From Spirochaetia bacterium (lineage in GTDB: Bacteria; Spirochaetota; Spirochaetia; Treponematales; Treponemataceae), in the NCBI GenBank assembly GCA_900769975.1, contig CAAGIR010000118.1:1-14313 (forward strand): 14,313 bases of DNA, read 5' to 3'. Below the pieces are notes generated by a model. It did not search any database. It was not told the origin of the DNA and saw only the letters and a list, made by a program, of their open reading frames with translations. The position numbers and the translations under genes are program-made. This document shows positions 1 to 6,481 of the stretch, piece by piece. The first letter of the stretch is position 1, and the number at the start of each line of letters is the position of its first letter.

Positions 1-7
1 ACGGAAA

Positions 8-194
8 TCAATTTTCATGTAAAACAGAACAAAGTTTAGAGGGATTCATAAGGCATTGAAACATTATTCCGTTCAAGGCAGATTTTGATGATGTTGCAGC
101 TTTGTGAATTCTTACTATTAAGTTCTTCTGCCGTAAGTTTTCTGCTTGAAATATAAAAATGCCATTCCTCACTCGTTCCGTTCTTGCTTACGTG
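8..194 (-). pseudogene. ISAs1-family transposase remnant (C-terminal pieces)
   Basis: Two out-of-frame pieces on the minus strand read like the C-terminal part of ISAs1-family DDE transposases. From about 194, after a stop, one frame gives SKNGTSEEWHFYISSRKL followed by TAEELN, which matches the conserved block before the catalytic-domain end of the family. From about 135 down, a second frame continues with residues such as ATSSKSALNGIMFQCLMNP and ends at a TGA at 10-8, like the family's extreme C-terminus. The roughly 40 residues that normally join them (the histidine/tryptophan-rich 'HW..E..HW.LDV.F.ED' stretch) are missing, so an internal deletion with a frame change has occurred. The N-terminal half is also absent. 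The family call is from memory of the motifs, not a search. It is non-functional and lies directly downstream of the antiterminator gene. Confidence 0.72.
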
Positions 195-302
195 TTATTG
201 AACATTTATTCTTTTTTTTGTTGATTATTTTTTTGATTTTTTTTCTTGCCACAGTTGAAGAACATGGGAAATTATTTTCAATTTTTTCTATTTAAGTTAA
301 AT
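195..302. other. AT-rich spacer downstream of the loaP-like gene
   Basis: This short spacer is dominated by A and T runs (notably 208-245). I see no GC-rich hairpin followed by a T-run, so there is no classical terminator for the antiterminator gene, and no convincing RNA hairpin that a LoaP protein could recognise. A 27-codon GTG frame inside it is Lys/Ile-rich because of the A-runs and is not believable as a gene. Confidence 0.5.
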
Positions 303-824
303 TTAAATTTCATCTTCCTGTAATTCTACATCTTCGTAAAAAAGATCGAAATGTTTGCCTTCTGGGGAAAGAGAAGAAGTTATGGTTATACGCTTTCTTT
401 TTTTGTTTACCTTATAAATGTTTCCTTCCAGCCCTGCAAGCGGTCCAGAAATGACACGAATTTTTTGTCCAGGAAGAAACTGTAGTTTGGAAATGCCCCA
501 ATGTTCGCCGTTATGAATAAAAAGTTTCAGTTCCTCCAGTGCAGAACCGCTAAATTTTATGGGATTTGCATTATCACGAAGAATACGGCAAAAATCTTTT
601 ACTTTTCTGATTATCAAAAAAAATTCTGCGGTCAGTTTATCAATTTCCAAAAACACATATCCTGGAAAAATCGGACGTTCAAAGTATTCACCTTTGTTTG
701 AACGCATCATTCGTTTAAAAAAGAACATTTCTACGGTTGGAAACTGCTCCTTTAAAACTGCCATCGCATTTTTTTTAAAAGATTCTTCTTCGCCTGTACG
801 TACCATGATGCAGTAATATTCCAT
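303..824 (-). CDS. loaP: LoaP-like specialised NusG transcription antiterminator
   Basis: This 173-residue protein has NusG architecture. The N-terminal NGN domain (about 1-105) opens with YYCIMVRTGEEE and contains the signature FPGYVFLE at 53-60. A C-terminal KOW domain (about 118-150) reads GQKIRVISGPLAGLEGNIYK. NusG-family proteins bind RNA polymerase and increase processivity. The short length, the TGEE start and the GPLAGLEG KOW match the LoaP branch, which acts on particular long operons rather than as the general factor; this assignment is family knowledge plus inference. The start follows a good GAGGGAG ribosome site at 840-834, inside the end of the upstream gene. Only 3 bp separate it from the winged-helix regulator gene, so the two are almost certainly co-transcribed. 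No polysaccharide genes are in view downstream; an ISAs1 remnant comes next. An RfaH-like factor is the alternative. Confidence 0.85.
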   Translation of the reverse strand: MEYYCIMVRTGEEESFKKNAMAVLKEQFPTVEMFFFKRMMRSNKGEYFERPIFPGYVFLEIDKLTAEFFLIIRKVKDFCRILRDNANPIKFSGSALEELKLFIHNGEHWGISKLQFLPGQKIRVISGPLAGLEGNIYKVNKKRKRITITSSLSPEGKHFDLFYEDVELQEDEI

Positions 825-827
825 AAA

Positions 828-1388
828 TTAATACTCCCTCAAAAACTGTTTATCCTGTACAATATCCAGCAAATCCACACATCCTGCTTTTACAAGTGCT
901 TCTCTTATTTCACTTTCGTTCAATTCTCCAGCAAGACAAAAACAATTTTCTTCTATTACAGGATTTTCTATTTCACCACGAACTTCAAAACAAACGTCAT
1001 TTTCTTTGCAGGCATATTCTAAAAGAAATTTTATGTAACTGTTTCCATACAGGATAACTTTTGACTTTCCTTCCTGTTTTGCTTTTTTTATTTCATCTAG
1101 GATAATTTGATTATATGTATTTGCCAGTTCAAAAGTTCGTTCTACAAAATTTTTTCCGCGACGTGTAAGTTCATCAATACCTTCTGATGTAAGTGCATAA
1201 GAAAGTTTTCGTTTATTTACGTTTGAAAGCATTATCCACCCACGTTCAACAAACCTTTTAAGTACAGCATTCATTAGTCCTGGCGAGATATGTGCATTTT
1301 CTGCCAATGTACGCTGACTTGCAAGCGGTTGTGCTTCAAGAGTTTTTGCTATGCTTTGAAGTGTCGCAATTTCGTTTGTTTTTATCAT
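828..1388 (-). CDS. Winged-helix (MarR-like, EPS-associated type) transcriptional regulator
   Basis: A 186-residue protein. Residues about 5-75 form a winged helix: a helix-turn-helix around 24-50 (QRTLAENAHISPGLMNAVLK) followed by a basic wing near 57-61 (NKRK) and a LTSEG helix. A charged helix follows, then a C-terminal domain (about 93-186) starting KSKVILYGNSYIKFLLEY that looks Rossmann-like; its ligand cannot be told. Regulators of this shape, sometimes labelled MarR-family EPS-associated, are known next to NusG paralogues at polysaccharide loci. It is longer than the roughly 100-residue simple versions because of the extra domain. It is the first gene of a two-gene unit with the loaP-like gene. 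Its promoter is near-consensus with an inverted repeat over the -10 box, consistent with autoregulation (inference). A short AGGA sits close to the ATG. Confidence 0.75.
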   Translation of the reverse strand: MIKTNEIATLQSIAKTLEAQPLASQRTLAENAHISPGLMNAVLKRFVERGWIMLSNVNKRKLSYALTSEGIDELTRRGKNFVERTFELANTYNQIILDEIKKAKQEGKSKVILYGNSYIKFLLEYACKENDVCFEVRGEIENPVIEENCFCLAGELNESEIREALVKAGCVDLLDIVQDKQFLREY

Positions 1389-1416
1389 TTCCTACTCAAT
1401 AAATGTTTTTTATTTG

Positions 1417-1431
1417 AACATTATAAATGTT
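1417..1431 (-). promoter_or_regulatory. Operator-like inverted repeat over the regulator -10 box
   Basis: The bases form AACATT-N3-AATGTT, a perfect 6-bp dyad that contains the -10 hexamer of the winged-helix gene. A further AATGTT half-site lies at 1402-1407. A repressor bound here would block RNA polymerase, so the encoded winged-helix protein is the obvious candidate ligand; that link is inference. Confidence 0.4.
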
Positions 1432-1448
1432 TTAGTACTCTTTGTCAA
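1420..1448 (-). promoter_or_regulatory. Sigma-70-type promoter for the winged-helix/loaP unit
   Basis: On the minus strand TTGACA (1448-1443) is followed by exactly 17 bp and TATAAT (1425-1420), a full consensus match. Transcription should begin near 1413, giving a leader of about 25 nt before the ATG at 1388. Confidence 0.8.
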
Positions 1449-1493
1449 AACGCTTTGTCTGAACTGTCTGAACACAACATTAAAATTTAAAAC

Positions 1494-1524
1494 AAAAAAA
1501 AGGCTTCCGAAAATCGGAAGCCTT
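1494..1524 (-). terminator. Intrinsic terminator of the tRNA-Lys gene
   Basis: Reading the minus strand, AAGGCTTCCGA pairs with TCGGAAGCCTT around a 3-nt TTT loop (11-bp stem, 1524-1500), followed by T-run bases complementary to the A-run at 1494-1500. It begins 4 nt after the tRNA 3' end and also insulates the regulator promoter downstream. Confidence 0.9.
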
Positions 1525-1527
1525 CTG

Positions 1528-1600
1528 TGAGCTACACTGGATTCGAACCAGTGACCCACGCCTTAAAAGGGCGTTGCTCTACCTACTGAGCTAGTAGCCC
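1528..1600 (-). tRNA. tRNA-Lys (anticodon UUU)
   Basis: The 73-nt minus-strand sequence folds as a full cloverleaf. The acceptor stem GGGCTAC pairs with GTAGCTC (one G-U pair) with discriminator A. The D-arm is GCTC...GAGC. The anticodon stem ACGCC/GGCGT encloses the loop CTTTTAA, giving anticodon TTT (UUU, lysine). The T-arm is ACTGG-TTCGAAT-CCAGT. The 3' CCA is not encoded, as the next bases are CAG. The gene stands alone with its own promoter upstream and a strong terminator 4 nt downstream. Confidence 0.96.
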
Positions 1601-1630
1601 GCTACATTCTTGTTTGCTGAATGCTTAATT

Positions 1631-1659
1631 AATATATAATTTAAACAAAAAAGTGTCAA
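1631..1659 (-). promoter_or_regulatory. Promoter of the tRNA-Lys gene
   Basis: On the minus strand TTGACA (1659-1654), a 17-bp spacer and TATATT (1636-1631) lie about 30 bp ahead of the mature tRNA 5' end, a suitable distance for a short leader trimmed by RNase P. Confidence 0.75.
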
Positions 1660-1718
1660 TAGCAATTTTATAAAATTTTTAATTTTTTTCATTTTTTTTT
1701 AAATGTTTTTTATCAAAA

Positions 1719-3089
1719 TTAAAATGAACTTTTACAGGAAATTGTCATTTGTTTACCACTTTCAGGGTGGTTAAAAGTCACTTCAAACGAATGGAGCATA
1801 AGTCTTGGTGCACTGTCTTTTTGTCCGTATAAAGAATCTCCCAAAATTGGAATGTTCAATCCTTTTATGTTACTTGCTGCCAGTCTAAGCTGGTGAGTCC
1901 GTCCGGTTTTCGGGTAGAACTCTATTCTCGTGACTTTTTGTTCCAAACCGTTGTTTTTGTTTATAAATGTTTCAACACCAATTTTTTTCCAGTCAGTTAT
2001 TCCTAGTTTTCCGTTAATTTCATCAACTATCTGAACAGGTCTGTTTTCCAAATCAAGTCTGCTTTTTAATTCTATATGACCTTCTCCCTTTCCGTACAAA
2101 ATTCCGTCCAGCAGTGCAACATATTTTTTATGAACATCATTTTCTGCAAACTGCATTTCAAGATTTCGGTGAGCTTTTTTATTTAATGCCAGAATTAAAA
2201 TTCCGCTTGTTTCCATATCAAGTCTATGAACGGCTGGCTGCAATATACAATCAGGAAAAAGGCATTTTAATCGATATTCAACACAATCATATTTTTCTTC
2301 TCCACGCCCCGCAACAGAAAGCAATCCCGATTGTTTATTCACCACAACTATATCATTATCACGATACAAAATTTCAAGTCCAATAATTTCGGGCAGAATA
2401 TAAGCACAGCGTTCATCACAAGGAGGATAAGATTTGCCATTTTTCTTATTTTTTGTTTCTTTCCCAAAGTAGATTTCATCTAAACTTACAGGAAGATAAT
2501 TGTTTTTAAAAGCGTATGATAAAAGTTTTGGTGCACAGCAATCTCCAGTACCTGCAGGAGGGAGTTTTTCTGCATGACTGATGATTATCTTGTTTAAAGT
2601 GACTGTTTTTCCGTCAAAACGTGTAAAATTATACAAAGAAAAAACTTTCCGCAAAGATTCATCTGTTAATTGAGTTCTTTGCTGAATTAATCCGTTTAAA
2701 AGATGTTCATTTTTTACAGCAGGAGAATTTGCTTTTTCACGATTAATAATATCCGTCAGACGATGAATTTCATAATCATTTTTATACAGGGCCTTGTCAA
2801 TTTCTTTTTGCGATACAAGCGATTGCACAAAAATAACTTCACAATTATCCATTTGAAAATGCGATGATGATTTTTTTAAGATTTTACTGTTTCCGCTGAC
2901 TGTAAATAATATTTTCCTTTTCTGTTCTGCTTTATCCCAGACAACAAGACAGCCAAGCATAACACCCTGACCTTTGCGTTCTTCACTTTCCCTTGCTGTC
3001 TGCTCAATAAAAATTTCACCGTTTTTTATTTTCTGAATTAATCTGAGGCAAAACTGATGTGCAATTTCTGTGGGAAACGGACAAAACAT
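1719..3089 (-). CDS. RluA-family RNA pseudouridine synthase, long form
   Basis: The C-terminal part (about 235-456) is an RluA-type pseudouridine synthase: VVVNKQSGLLSV near 248-259, the catalytic motif HRLDMETSG at 288-296 with Asp291 as nucleophile, and GRTHQLRLA near the end. It would convert a uridine in tRNA or rRNA to pseudouridine; the target cannot be read from sequence. At 456 residues it is about 150 longer than ordinary RluA. The extra N-terminal part has a charged, probably helical region (about 90-150), then CCAPKLLSYAF at 184-194 and a PPCDERC motif at 222-228. I recall long RluA relatives in other Gram-negative bacteria sharing the CCAPKLL and P-C-x3-C features. It is the last gene of the his/def/fmt/aro unit, 31 bp after rpiA. 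No clear ribosome site precedes the ATG. Confidence 0.9.
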   Translation of the reverse strand: MFCPFPTEIAHQFCLRLIQKIKNGEIFIEQTARESEERKGQGVMLGCLVVWDKAEQKRKILFTVSGNSKILKKSSSHFQMDNCEVIFVQSLVSQKEIDKALYKNDYEIHRLTDIINREKANSPAVKNEHLLNGLIQQRTQLTDESLRKVFSLYNFTRFDGKTVTLNKIIISHAEKLPPAGTGDCCAPKLLSYAFKNNYLPVSLDEIYFGKETKNKKNGKSYPPCDERCAYILPEIIGLEILYRDNDIVVVNKQSGLLSVAGRGEEKYDCVEYRLKCLFPDCILQPAVHRLDMETSGILILALNKKAHRNLEMQFAENDVHKKYVALLDGILYGKGEGHIELKSRLDLENRPVQIVDEINGKLGITDWKKIGVETFINKNNGLEQKVTRIEFYPKTGRTHQLRLAASNIKGLNIPILGDSLYGQKDSAPRLMLHSFEVTFNHPESGKQMTISCKSSF

Positions 3090-3120
3090 CTATCTATCAT
3101 TCTATCATTTATACTGAAGA

Positions 3121-3846
3121 TTAAAGATTTCTTGTTTCTACGCTTCCGTCTTCTTTTGCAATAAAAACTATAGGCTTGTTTTTAGAAAAAAGTCCGTTTT
3201 CCAGCACACCTGTGATTGAATTAATTTTGTCTTCCATTTCTGCAACGTTTACTGGTTCTTTCCATGTACAGTCAAGAATCTGGTTTCCATTATCTGTGAT
3301 TACAGGACCAGCCTTACGCACACCTTCCCTCAAAACACATTCTGCACCCAAGTTTTTAAGTGCGTTTGTAACAGGTACACGTGCATCGCCAATAATTTCT
3401 ACAGGAACAGGAAATTTTGTACCTATGCTCTGCACTGCTTTGGAAGAATCTGCCACTACTACAAAAATTTTCGAATTATATTCTACAAGTTTTTCGCGCA
3501 CATGGGCTGCACCGCCGCCTTTTATACAATTACATTCAGGATCCACTTCGTCTGCACCGTCTACGGCAAGGTCAAGCGTTCCGCCAATTATTTTATCATT
3601 CAAAGAATAAACAGGAATTCCATAATCCTGACAGGCATTTTGTGTCTGAAAACTAGTCACAACCGCTTTGATATCCTTTAATTCTCCATTCTGAATGTGT
3701 TCTGCAAGTCTTTTTACAGCAGGCATGGCAGTAGAACCAGTTCCAAGTCCAATTTTCATACCGCTAAAAATCAAACCTTTTTCAATTAAGGTGTCAATTG
3801 CCGTATTCGCAGCTAAAACTTTCTGTTCACTTTGTGTAAGTGCCAT
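3121..3846 (-). CDS. rpiA: Ribose-5-phosphate isomerase A
   Basis: This 241-residue cytoplasmic enzyme interconverts ribose 5-phosphate and ribulose 5-phosphate in the non-oxidative pentose phosphate pathway, supplying the ribose that becomes PRPP for histidine and nucleotide synthesis. Family motifs are all present: GLGTGSTA (33-40, phosphate loop), DLAVDGADE (92-100, Asp96 and Asp99) and CIKGGGAAHVREKL (107-120, with Lys109 and the likely catalytic Glu118). Length is only slightly above the usual 220-230. The start is supported by GAGGT seven bases before the ATG. It lies 37 bp after aroDE and 31 bp before the pseudouridine synthase gene in the same direction, so co-transcription is likely. 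Confidence 0.96.
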   Translation of the reverse strand: MALTQSEQKVLAANTAIDTLIEKGLIFSGMKIGLGTGSTAMPAVKRLAEHIQNGELKDIKAVVTSFQTQNACQDYGIPVYSLNDKIIGGTLDLAVDGADEVDPECNCIKGGGAAHVREKLVEYNSKIFVVVADSSKAVQSIGTKFPVPVEIIGDARVPVTNALKNLGAECVLREGVRKAGPVITDNGNQILDCTWKEPVNVAEMEDKINSITGVLENGLFSKNKPIVFIAKEDGSVETRNL

Positions 3847-3883
3847 AATTTACCTCTATTTTTCTATATGTATTATGATTTTA

Positions 3884-5386
3884 TCATAAACTTTTGTAAT
3901 CACAACCTGTAAACAATTTAAACTGTTCATAAGCGTGATATTCAAACATTTTGCTTCCGTTACAAGTTCTGCAGCCAGCAAGCGAAGCTCTTTTCATAAG
4001 TTCAGTGATAGGTACAGAAAAATTAAAATCAAACAAAAGCTCATTTCCCCTGAAAGAATAAAATGATATAGGATCATTTTCATAATACTGTGACGAAGAA
4101 TCCACCTTTTCGAAAACAGTCGTCTGAACTATAAGATAAGAATATTCATCAAGAGGTTCTATACAATGTGCATCCAGCTGATAAAAATCGCAATTATATT
4201 TTTCTGAAATATACTGAATTTTGTCAAGCGTTTTTCCAAAAATGCAAACTTTTGCACCAAGTTGTTTTAAAACATAAACAGCCATATTTGCATTTGGAGT
4301 ATCACCCAGAACAGCAACTCTTTTGCGTTTAAGATTTTGCGTACCCAAGAATTCCAGCAATGCCTTTCTAAATCCTATGCTGTCTGAATTATAACCTATC
4401 CATTTATTATTTTTCCTTACAAGCGTATCACAAACACCCATTTGGATGACTTCGGGAGAATGTTCGTTTAGATAAAGCATTACAGATTCTTTGTAAGGGT
4501 CGGCAACAGTCACTCCTTTAAATCCCATATATTCGCAGAATTCTATTGCCTGTGACAAAGATTTTGAGCGCACAGGAATATAAACATCATCCAGATTTAA
4601 CTGTCTGTAACCAATATTTTGGATTACGGAACTGAAAATTTTTGTTAAAGGCCAGCCAATAATTCCAAAAAGTTTAGTATTTCTGGTGATGGAACGAAAG
4701 TTATACAGTTCATTCAACGTTAACGGATCTATGTGACCGATATTATTTGTATTTGCAAGCATTTCTTCTGGCGAAACATACGTTAAAAATGAATTTGCAA
4801 AAGTTGAAAGAACACGAGATGGAAAACCTTCGACTCCCATTGCACAGAAAATATGTTCATATTCAGTCATAGAATCACCTTCTTTGAACATATTCTGTAC
4901 ATCGCTTATAGAATGAGGCATAAACGCAATTTTTGGGATTTCGTACCCGGTTTTTCGCATTTGTTCGCATCTTTCTTTTAAGTTTAAAACAGGCTCTGTC
5001 ATATTGTGATAACTTCTGATGATTCTTACCCCAAAAGACATTGCCGCATCCTGAATGCTTGGAATATGATAATCTTCTTCAAAATCTACATAAGCAAAAT
5101 TCTTTGATTTATCAGGATTTGCAAATGCAAGCGCTCTCCCAAACAGCGAAGTTCTGGAAAATTCTCCGCCAGTAAACAAACCACCGTCAACATCACGCCT
5201 TATGGTCAAAAGACAGGGCAAATTAATAAGGGATGGAAAACGCTTTACATAAAGCTGTTCATCTTCGTTCAGATGATCCACGCGCAGTTCAACCATGTCA
5301 ATCTGCTTTTCATATTTTTTTACAAGCTTTTGATCTTCCGACAGAGTTTTTCCTGTAAGAGTCATACATATTAACGGTTTGTTCAT
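3884..5386 (-). CDS. aroDE: AroD-AroE fusion: type I 3-dehydroquinate dehydratase / shikimate dehydrogenase
   Basis: A 500-residue two-domain protein for steps 3 and 4 of the shikimate pathway. The N-terminal half (1 to about 230) is a type I dehydroquinase: ELRVD at 33-37, a DFEED acidic motif at 101-105, SYHNM with His127, the Schiff-base lysine in PKIAFMPHS (Lys152) and SR at 190-191. The usual Ser/Gln substrate lid near its end is replaced by NTNNIGHID (212-220). The C-terminal half (about 237-500) resembles shikimate dehydrogenase: catalytic Lys299 in DPYK and Asp335 in GYNSD are kept. However, the substrate motif HSxSP reads KIFSS (249-253), the ANT motif reads CDT (319-321), and the NADP loop GAGGA reads GDTPN (361-365). 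The architecture matches the fused AroDE known from plants and some bacteria. Either activity, especially the dehydrogenase, may be altered. It sits 25 bp after the PASTA gene. Confidence 0.85.
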   Translation of the reverse strand: MNKPLICMTLTGKTLSEDQKLVKKYEKQIDMVELRVDHLNEDEQLYVKRFPSLINLPCLLTIRRDVDGGLFTGGEFSRTSLFGRALAFANPDKSKNFAYVDFEEDYHIPSIQDAAMSFGVRIIRSYHNMTEPVLNLKERCEQMRKTGYEIPKIAFMPHSISDVQNMFKEGDSMTEYEHIFCAMGVEGFPSRVLSTFANSFLTYVSPEEMLANTNNIGHIDPLTLNELYNFRSITRNTKLFGIIGWPLTKIFSSVIQNIGYRQLNLDDVYIPVRSKSLSQAIEFCEYMGFKGVTVADPYKESVMLYLNEHSPEVIQMGVCDTLVRKNNKWIGYNSDSIGFRKALLEFLGTQNLKRKRVAVLGDTPNANMAVYVLKQLGAKVCIFGKTLDKIQYISEKYNCDFYQLDAHCIEPLDEYSYLIVQTTVFEKVDSSSQYYENDPISFYSFRGNELLFDFNFSVPITELMKRASLAGCRTCNGSKMFEYHAYEQFKLFTGCDYKSL

Positions 5387-5411
5387 TTTTTTATCCGATT
5401 TATTTGACTTT

Positions 5412-6446
5412 TTAATTTACCTTTTTTCTTGCGGCAACTTTATCTACTACAGAAAGTACAAGTTCTGTGCCAGCTGGTACTGCATACGGAATTGTAACTT
5501 TTCCACCAGGATGAGAGAAACTCAAAATTGTGTAAGAATTTCCTTCTTCTGGAATTGCTTCAAGTTTCATAGGTACAGGATAAGGATAATCTGCAAGCAT
5601 AACTTCAAAAATACCGTAAATATTATCGCTTACAGACTTATCTGGCATTGCCATTTCTACTGTCATTCTAGAATAATTCGGTACAAATTCAGAATCGAAT
5701 GTCTGCTGCGATACAACAGTTCCTATTTTTTCATCATCCAGAGCAATATGGCTTGAAATGTCAAATACAACTTTGCTTCTTGTAATAGTCTGCAATAAAT
5801 CGTTTACAGATTGACCTACAACATAAGGAGGACGTGTATTTTCATAATTCGGACCGCGGCTCACAACAAGCTCAACAGTCACAGGCTCGCTAATGCTTGT
5901 TCCTGCTGGAGGATCCTGTTCCAGAATTGTTCCCGCATCAGATAAATCAGGCTTGTATTTTGGCGTACCCAGAATAATAAGAGGCCTTGTCTGCCCTGCA
6001 AATAAAGTCTGCAATTTAAGCTGAAGCTCATCAATATTCATACCCACATAATCATCAACTTTATCCACAACAACACCACGACTCACCACAAGAGAAACTC
6101 TGCTGTACCCTTTTACAATAGCACCGGCCTGAGGTGACTGTTCCAGAATTGTTCCTTCATCACCAGGATTGTCGGAATAGCGTAAATTTATTTTTGGATA
6201 AAGTTCCTTTACCTGCATTTCCAAAAGTGCGTCTTCCAGTGATTTTCCTACAACATTTGGAACTAAAACTTTTTCTGGACCTTCAACATTTTTAAAAAAT
6301 ACGACACACGCTACGAATATCATTAAAATAAACGCAAAAACACAAGTTAAAATAAGCACAAGAACATTCGACTGCATTTTATCGAAAGTTTCTGCAAATT
6401 TTACACCAAATTTATGCTGTTTTTTTTCTTTTTTTTCATCACTCAT
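5412..6446 (-). CDS. Membrane-anchored protein with three PASTA domains
   Basis: This 344-residue protein starts with a short basic cytoplasmic tail (1-26), has one strong membrane helix (about 27-51) and then an extracytoplasmic part with three PASTA units: about 58-124 (VPNVVGKSLEDAL ... ILEQSPQAG ... VSLVVSRG), 126-197 (ILEQDPPAG ... VELVVSRG) and a weaker third, 205-267 (YVVGQSVNDLL). A C-terminal tail of about 75 residues is not recognised. PASTA domains bind peptidoglycan fragments or beta-lactams in Ser/Thr kinases and PBPs, but no kinase or penicillin-binding domain is present here, so it is a stand-alone envelope protein of unknown job, perhaps cell-wall sensing or division (inference). 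I chose the ATG at 6446 over the TTG at 6464 because the GGAG site lies between them. It is 35 bp downstream of fmt. Confidence 0.85.
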   Translation of the reverse strand: MSDEKKEKKQHKFGVKFAETFDKMQSNVLVLILTCVFAFILMIFVACVVFFKNVEGPEKVLVPNVVGKSLEDALLEMQVKELYPKINLRYSDNPGDEGTILEQSPQAGAIVKGYSRVSLVVSRGVVVDKVDDYVGMNIDELQLKLQTLFAGQTRPLIILGTPKYKPDLSDAGTILEQDPPAGTSISEPVTVELVVSRGPNYENTRPPYVVGQSVNDLLQTITRSKVVFDISSHIALDDEKIGTVVSQQTFDSEFVPNYSRMTVEMAMPDKSVSDNIYGIFEVMLADYPYPVPMKLEAIPEEGNSYTILSFSHPGGKVTIPYAVPAGTELVLSVVDKVAARKKVN

Positions 6447-6453
6447 AATTAAT

Positions 6454-6457
6454 CTCC
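6454..6457 (-). promoter_or_regulatory. Ribosome binding site deciding the PASTA gene start
   Basis: GGAG on the minus strand ends 7 nt before the ATG at 6446-6444. The upstream in-frame TTG at 6464 would place this site inside the coding region, so the ATG is the better start. Confidence 0.7.
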
Positions 6458-6481
6458 AACACAAAAACGAGAAAACTTTTT

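Noticed and set aside
168..251. GTG-started 27-codon minus-strand frame near the ISAs1 remnant
   Set aside because: Its Lys/Ile-rich product merely reflects A-runs, and it overlaps the transposase remnant in a different frame.
1661..1718. Possible terminator after the pseudouridine synthase gene
   Set aside because: Only A/T-only pairing such as TTTTATAAAA is visible and there is no GC stem, so I could not call it; read-through into the tRNA gene remains possible.
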